Shown here: piece by piece, positions 8,372 through 12,827 of the stretch
Layout of the letters: the number at the start of each line of letters is the position of its first letter
Numbering within the stretch: position 1 is the first letter of the stretch
Origin: Candidatus Zhuqueibacterota bacterium
Lineage (GTDB): Bacteria; Zhuqueibacterota; QNDG01
NCBI GenBank assembly: GCA_003645915.1
Contig: QNDG01000006.1
Coordinates: forward strand, 1-12,827
Reading direction: 5' to 3'
Length of the DNA stretch: 12,827 nt
The notes under the pieces: generated by a model
What the model saw: the letters and a program-made list of their open reading frames with translations, nothing else
What the model was told of the DNA's origin: nothing
Databases searched by the model: none
Position numbers and translations under genes: made by a program

Positions 8372-10345
8372 ATGGGGAATATTATTGTGTCAGCATATTT
8401 GAGAAAAATGTTCATTGCCTATTGTGTTTTTATCAGCCTTATTAACTGTCGAGCGCAGGGCATAGAAATAAAAAATGGCTGGTATTACATTAATGGGGAT
8501 AAGTTTTTTATTAAAGGGATTGGCTATGAGACACATACAAGACCCGGACAGGTGCCGTGGGTTTACGAATTTGACGCTGATATTATAAAATTTGACCTTA
8601 ATAGAATAAAAGAAGCAGGATTTAATACTATACGTACATGGGGCGCATTAAGTGAAGAAGAATTACAATTAGTGGAACAATCTGGTTTAAAAGTTCTGTT
8701 CGGGATCTGGATTGATCCAGCAGGTGATTTTGGGGATGAGACTTTTGTTCAGTCTGCTCTGAATCATGTTTCGAGTGTTTTATCATATTCTAAGAAATAC
8801 TCATGTATTTTAGGGTATTTAATAATGAATGAACCTCAGGTTAATAGTATCTATAATTCAGGTGCAGAAAACCTTATTTCTTTATGGAAGTCAATTATAG
8901 AGATAATTAATGCTAAGCATCCTGGCGTACCTGTTTCATTTTCAAACTCAATGGTTGGGGACTATATTGGAATGGATATTTTTAATTTTGCAGCATATAA
9001 TGCGTATATATACAATCCTGTGACGTTAAGTAAATCAAGTGGTTATAGAGGATTTCTTCAATGGTTGAAAGATCGAAGGTCACCAGATAAACCATTTATT
9101 ATCACTGAATATGGATTATCTGTTTCACCGGGCGTATCATTAACAGAATATGGTTATGGTAAAAACACTGTTGATCAGCAGAAAGAAGGAGACTTGTTAA
9201 TGTATCGTCAGTTGATTGATGCTGATGCTCAAGGTGGGTGTGTTTTTCAATATCATGATGGTTGGTGGAAAGGTGGTAATGAATTTATTCATGATCCAAA
9301 TCCTGAGGAATGGTTTGGATTAATTGGATTTACAAGCGAGTTTGATAAAACCGGTGAAACAAGGCCTGCATGGGGAGGATTTAAAAGATATAATAAAGCG
9401 ATAATAACCAATCCAAAAAATGAGCATATTTATCAAGAAAAAATTCCCCTTGAAATTTATTCATCTGAAGATGTATTCTCTTTTAAAATATTTATTGAAG
9501 ATAGTGTTGTTTTTGAGAAAATATTAGATGGCAATTATTTTTCAGAAAATTTAAGCCTGACATTTGAAGACAGTATTAAAGATGTTTTGTTAGATTTTCG
9601 TTTTTTTAATTCAAATAACGATACTCTCAAATCAGAAGTCATATCTATCTTATATACAAAAAATATGATAGAGCTCCCGAAGCTAAAATTTGAGATTTTA
9701 CCAGGGGAGCTTCTTCCGGATGCACGGAATTATATGAACATTCATGTGGTAAAGGATTCATTATTTCTAATTAACGATAATAAGATTGATTATGCTTTTC
9801 ATCCTCATTTAGGTTTTGACCCAGGGCAGGCAAAATCAAAAGTAATGGAATTTCGTGAGGGTACTTGGACTTATCTTGATTTTTTTGAAATTCCAGAGGA
9901 TACAAAAGTAGCCACTTTTAGCGCTGGTTTTACTATAACTTATGGACAATTTCAAAAAAGGATCTGTGCACAAAAAATATTACTCTGGGAAGATTGGGCT
10001 GAACCAATTGCAGCATCAGAATTGATTACAGGAGTTAACTATTCTACTAATGATTCTGTGAAGAAAAAATCAACTATAAAATTGTTTCCGGCATATCCGA
10101 ATCCTTTTAATCAAAGTACAACAATCAAGTATTTTATCCCGTCAGGAAAGATAATAAAAGAACCTGCCAGTCTTAAAATATATAATATTCTTGGTCAAGA
10201 ATTGACCGTTATTGAAAATTTAGATATATTGCCAGGTGTCCATGTTTTGCATTTTAACAGTAGCGAGCTTAGTAGTGGAATGTATTTTTACTCCTTAGTC
10301 ATAGGTGACCTGGTTTTAGTGAAAAAGTTTATTGTGATTGATTAA
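8372..10345 (+). CDS. Clan GH-A glycoside hydrolase (GH5/GH2-like barrel) with T9SS tail, probable beta-glucan enzyme
   Basis: The protein has 657 residues. A signal peptide lies within residues 1-29 (FIAYCVFISLINCRAQ); Met13 (ATG at 8408) is a possible later start. There is no good ribosome binding site for either, and the AAGGAG at 8344-8349 is about 22 bases upstream of the first ATG. Residues 31-345 form a TIM barrel of clan GH-A type: FFIKGIGYETH at the first strand, DLNRIKEAGFNTIRTWG (75-91), the strand-4 acid/base Glu154 in IMNEPQ, and the strand-7 nucleophile Glu246 in FIITEYG. The exact family (GH5, GH2-type barrel or another) cannot be fixed by eye. Residues about 350-437 look Ig-like, and 438-565 are a module I do not recognise (possibly carbohydrate-binding: HPHLGFDPG, MEFREGTWTYLDFF). 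A T9SS tail fills 571-657 (LFPAYPNPFNQ to VKKFIVID). Beside two GH16 beta-glucanases, a beta-glucan or its oligosaccharides is the likely substrate, by inference. Confidence 0.82.
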   Translation: MGNIIVSAYLRKMFIAYCVFISLINCRAQGIEIKNGWYYINGDKFFIKGIGYETHTRPGQVPWVYEFDADIIKFDLNRIKEAGFNTIRTWGALSEEELQLVEQSGLKVLFGIWIDPAGDFGDETFVQSALNHVSSVLSYSKKYSCILGYLIMNEPQVNSIYNSGAENLISLWKSIIEIINAKHPGVPVSFSNSMVGDYIGMDIFNFAAYNAYIYNPVTLSKSSGYRGFLQWLKDRRSPDKPFIITEYGLSVSPGVSLTEYGYGKNTVDQQKEGDLLMYRQLIDADAQGGCVFQYHDGWWKGGNEFIHDPNPEEWFGLIGFTSEFDKTGETRPAWGGFKRYNKAIITNPKNEHIYQEKIPLEIYSSEDVFSFKIFIEDSVVFEKILDGNYFSENLSLTFEDSIKDVLLDFRFFNSNNDTLKSEVISILYTKNMIELPKLKFEILPGELLPDARNYMNIHVVKDSLFLINDNKIDYAFHPHLGFDPGQAKSKVMEFREGTWTYLDFFEIPEDTKVATFSAGFTITYGQFQKRICAQKILLWEDWAEPIAASELITGVNYSTNDSVKKKSTIKLFPAYPNPFNQSTTIKYFIPSGKIIKEPASLKIYNILGQELTVIENLDILPGVHVLHFNSSELSSGMYFYSLVIGDLVLVKKFIVID

Positions 10346-10460
10346 AAAATGTAAGGATATTTAGAGATAAGAATTATTATAAATTGTTTGGTTTAAAAAC
10401 TCTTTCCAGTTAATTACTGCTTTTTTATTTCCACTTTTACAAAAACCGTAAAAATACAGG

Positions 10461-10479
10461 GCCAGCCATACAGGCTGGC
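10461..10479. repeat. Perfect GC-rich hairpin after the GH-A gene
   Basis: GCCAGCC (10461-10467) and GGCTGGC (10473-10479) pair perfectly around a 5-base loop ATACA. It is the most stable hairpin I see in this AT-rich gap. It lies 115 bases past the stop of the GH-A gene. No T-run follows on the + strand (AATCAAAAAG), so it is not a textbook intrinsic terminator; it may protect the mRNA 3' end or act with Rho. On the - strand a T5 run follows about 6 bases after the stem, but no minus-strand gene is seen. Confidence 0.5.
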
Positions 10480-10545
10480 AATCAAAAAGAAAATGAAACC
10501 GTTCTATCAATACAATGATCAAAAATTATATTTTTTGCAAAGTAG

Positions 10546-10567
10546 GGAATTTTAAATTCCATTTTTT
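10546..10567 (+). terminator. Weak AT-rich intrinsic terminator candidate
   Basis: GGAATTT (10546-10552) and AAATTCC (10554-10560) are complementary arms, realistically a 5-base stem with a 5-base loop. They are followed at once by ATTTTTT. The low GC of the stem makes it weak. It could end the transcript of the glucanase locus together with the hairpin at 10461-10479. Confidence 0.3.
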
Positions 10568-10592
10568 GTGGAAATGTATTTTCCGCTTGACT

Positions 10593-10716
10593 TGTAAAGT
10601 GGACCCTATTGTCAAGACCAAAATGAATTATTTTTAAGGTGTATCATTTCTTCGGCATTGGAACCTTCCATTTTACACTTTATACGATGGTCCAGGTTAA
10701 AGGGTCCAATATAAGG
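10593..10716. mobile_element. Possible insertion-sequence scar or MITE-like element
   Basis: TGGACCCT at 10600-10607 is repeated inverted as AGGGTCCA at 10701-10708, 93 bases apart, with partial similarity continuing outward (TGTAAAGT against the reverse of AATATAAG). A third, partial copy (TGGTCCA) lies at 10688-10694. The interior carries no transposase gene; the longest minus-strand frame from an ATG is only about 19 codons. Composition is slightly less AT-rich than the flanks. This fits a short non-autonomous element or the remains of an insertion sequence, but no target-site duplication is clear. Confidence 0.3.
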
Positions 10717-10871
10717 TGCAGCGAAGATTTAACCTTTTTATTTTACCAAATTAAAATAGTTGGATATTTCAAAAAACAGGTACTTAATTTGATAAGACTT
10801 TAAAATTGTATTTATCATGAGTAGAAAGTTTTGCGCTCATAACAATTGTACCAAATTGTTGAAAAATTTTC

Positions 10872-10901
10872 TTGACTTTTGAAAATTTGGGATTATATTA
10901 T
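10872..10901 (+). promoter_or_regulatory. Sigma-70-type promoter of groES-groL
   Basis: TTGACT at 10872-10877 is a near-consensus -35 box. A -10 box is TATATT at 10894-10899 (16-base spacer) or TATTAT at 10896-10901 (18-base spacer). Transcription would start at about 10906-10910, at the edge of the CIRCE operator. The box style is housekeeping sigma-70, not the TAnnTTTG style of Bacteroidota proper. Confidence 0.7.
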
Positions 10902-10909
10902 ACATGCAT

Positions 10910-10936
10910 TTAGCACTCAATAAGCGAGAGTGCTAA
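10910..10936 (+). promoter_or_regulatory. CIRCE operator (HrcA binding site)
   Basis: TTAGCACTC (10910-10918), a 9-base spacer, and GAGTGCTAA (10928-10936) match the CIRCE consensus TTAGCACTC-N9-GAGTGCTAA without mismatch. It lies just downstream of the -10 box, so bound HrcA repressor would block initiation. HrcA loses activity under heat stress, when GroEL is occupied by unfolded protein, and the operon is then released. hrcA itself is not in this window. Confidence 0.97.
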
Positions 10937-10947
10937 AAAATAAACAG

Positions 10948-10992
10948 AAGGCCTTGATTTTTAAATAAATTAACAAAACAACATTCGGCCTT
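10948..10992 (+). other. Inverted repeat in the groES 5' leader
   Basis: AAGGCC (10948-10953) can pair with GGCCTT (10987-10992) across a 33-base AT-rich interval, giving a stem near the start of a leader of about 130 bases. The first arm is part of a self-complementary AAGGCCTT (10948-10955). It ends about 38 bases before the Shine-Dalgarno sequence at 11031. Its role is unknown; it could affect mRNA stability or translation. Confidence 0.4.
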
Positions 10993-11042
10993 AAAATTAT
11001 ATTAAATTTTCTGAGTTTAACAAATAAAACAGGAGGTAGTAG

Positions 11043-11327
11043 ATGAAAATCAAACCTTTATCTGACAGGGTGGTAATTAAGCCTGCACCAGCTGAAGAGA
11101 AAGTGCAGGGAGGAATTATTATTCCTGATTCGGCTAAAGAAAAACCTCAGAAGGGTGAGGTTGTGGCAGTTGGACCTGGAAAGTCCGGGGACTCAGGCAG
11201 TGTAATGCCTTTAAGTGTTAAGGTTGGAGATACTGTGCTTTACGGAAAATATTCAGGTACAGAAATAACTATTGATAATGAAGAGTACTTAATTGTACGT
11301 GAAAGTGATATTCTGGCAATTATTTAG
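11043..11327 (+). CDS. groES: Co-chaperonin GroES
   Basis: The protein has 94 residues, the normal bacterial length. GroES forms a seven-membered lid that closes the GroEL chamber in the cytoplasm during ATP-driven folding. Family landmarks are the opening [14 protein letters not shown], the mobile loop that docks on GroEL (about residues 16-32, [17 protein letters not shown], containing GGIIIPD), GEVVAVGPG (38-46), [17 protein letters not shown] (59-75) and the closing [15 protein letters not shown] at 11031-11037, 5 bases before the ATG, is the strongest ribosome binding site in the window and fixes the start. It is the first gene of the groE operon under the CIRCE operator, and groL follows after 44 bases. 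Nothing unusual in the protein. Confidence 0.98.
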   Translation: MKIKPLSDRVVIKPAPAEEKVQGGIIIPDSAKEKPQKGEVVAVGPGKSGDSGSVMPLSVKVGDTVLYGKYSGTEITIDNEEYLIVRESDILAII

Positions 11328-11356
11328 GTTTAGTTAAAATATTTGTAAAATTATAG

Positions 11357-12827
<1,471 letters not shown>

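Larger units (their letters stand above)
10346..11042. other. 697-base intergenic region between the glucanase locus and groE
   Basis: No convincing gene is present. It holds a GC-rich hairpin (10461-10479), an AT-rich terminator candidate (10546-10567), a possible mobile-element scar (10593-10716), a short AT inverted repeat (AACAATT at 10841-10847 and AATTGTT at 10854-10860), then the groE promoter, CIRCE operator and leader. A 20-codon ATG frame at 10493-10555 has no clear ribosome binding site and is not called. The separate promoter and the length of the gap show that groE is an independent transcription unit. Confidence 0.8.

Noticed and set aside
10493..10555. 20-codon ATG frame in the groE upstream gap
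   Set aside because: No clear ribosome binding site, no recognised relative, and it overlaps the terminator candidate; likely chance.
10568..10586. GTGGAAA / TTTCCGC hairpin
   Set aside because: Needs a G-U pair, is AT-rich and is not followed by a T-run; probably incidental.

Overview
The window is an AT-rich stretch with all genes on the + strand. It looks like a bacterium of the Fibrobacteres-Chlorobi-Bacteroidetes (FCB) superphylum or a nearby lineage such as KSB1, Calditrichota, Marinimicrobia or Ignavibacteria. The reasons are three proteins with type IX secretion (T9SS)-style C-terminal sorting tails (VVPNPY, NYPNPF and AYPNPF signatures), a PorV/PorQ-family outer-membrane protein, and a GH16 enzyme whose closest recognisable relative is the circularly permuted lichenase of Fibrobacter succinogenes. 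The lineage is inferred from protein style, not from a marker-gene tree.

Layout. Positions 1-5390 hold a closely spaced run: the 3' part of a very large secreted protein with acidic Ca-binding-like loops, an FN3-like module and a T9SS tail; a PorV/PorQ-like beta-barrel protein; and a SurA/parvulin-like lipoprotein. Positions 5446-8116 hold two GH16 beta-glucanase genes that overlap by 11 bases. The first is a circularly permuted lichenase-type enzyme carrying Ig-like, malectin-like and T9SS-tail modules. The second is a lipoprotein laminarinase with normal domain order. A 255-base gap follows, holding what looks like a decayed coding remnant. Positions 8372-10345 encode a clan GH-A glycoside hydrolase, again with a T9SS tail. 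A 697-base non-coding stretch (10346-11042) contains a strong hairpin, a weak AT-rich terminator candidate, a possible insertion-sequence/MITE scar, and then the groE promoter with a perfect CIRCE operator. Positions 11043 to the end carry groES and most of groL, which runs off the window.

How the genes fit together. The first six genes read as a surface beta-glucan (mixed-linkage glucan/laminarin) acquisition locus. T9SS would carry the permuted lichenase, the GH-A enzyme and the large Ca-binding protein to the cell surface. The PorV-like protein would take part in export or attachment of that cargo. The SurA-like lipoprotein could chaperone outer-membrane or cargo proteins in the periplasm. 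The lipoprotein laminarinase would be membrane-anchored. Specificities are inferred from family membership and neighbourhood. The groE operon is an unrelated housekeeping unit under HrcA/CIRCE heat-shock control.

The most notable item is the naturally circularly permuted GH16 enzyme, encoded immediately before and overlapping a canonical-order GH16 gene.
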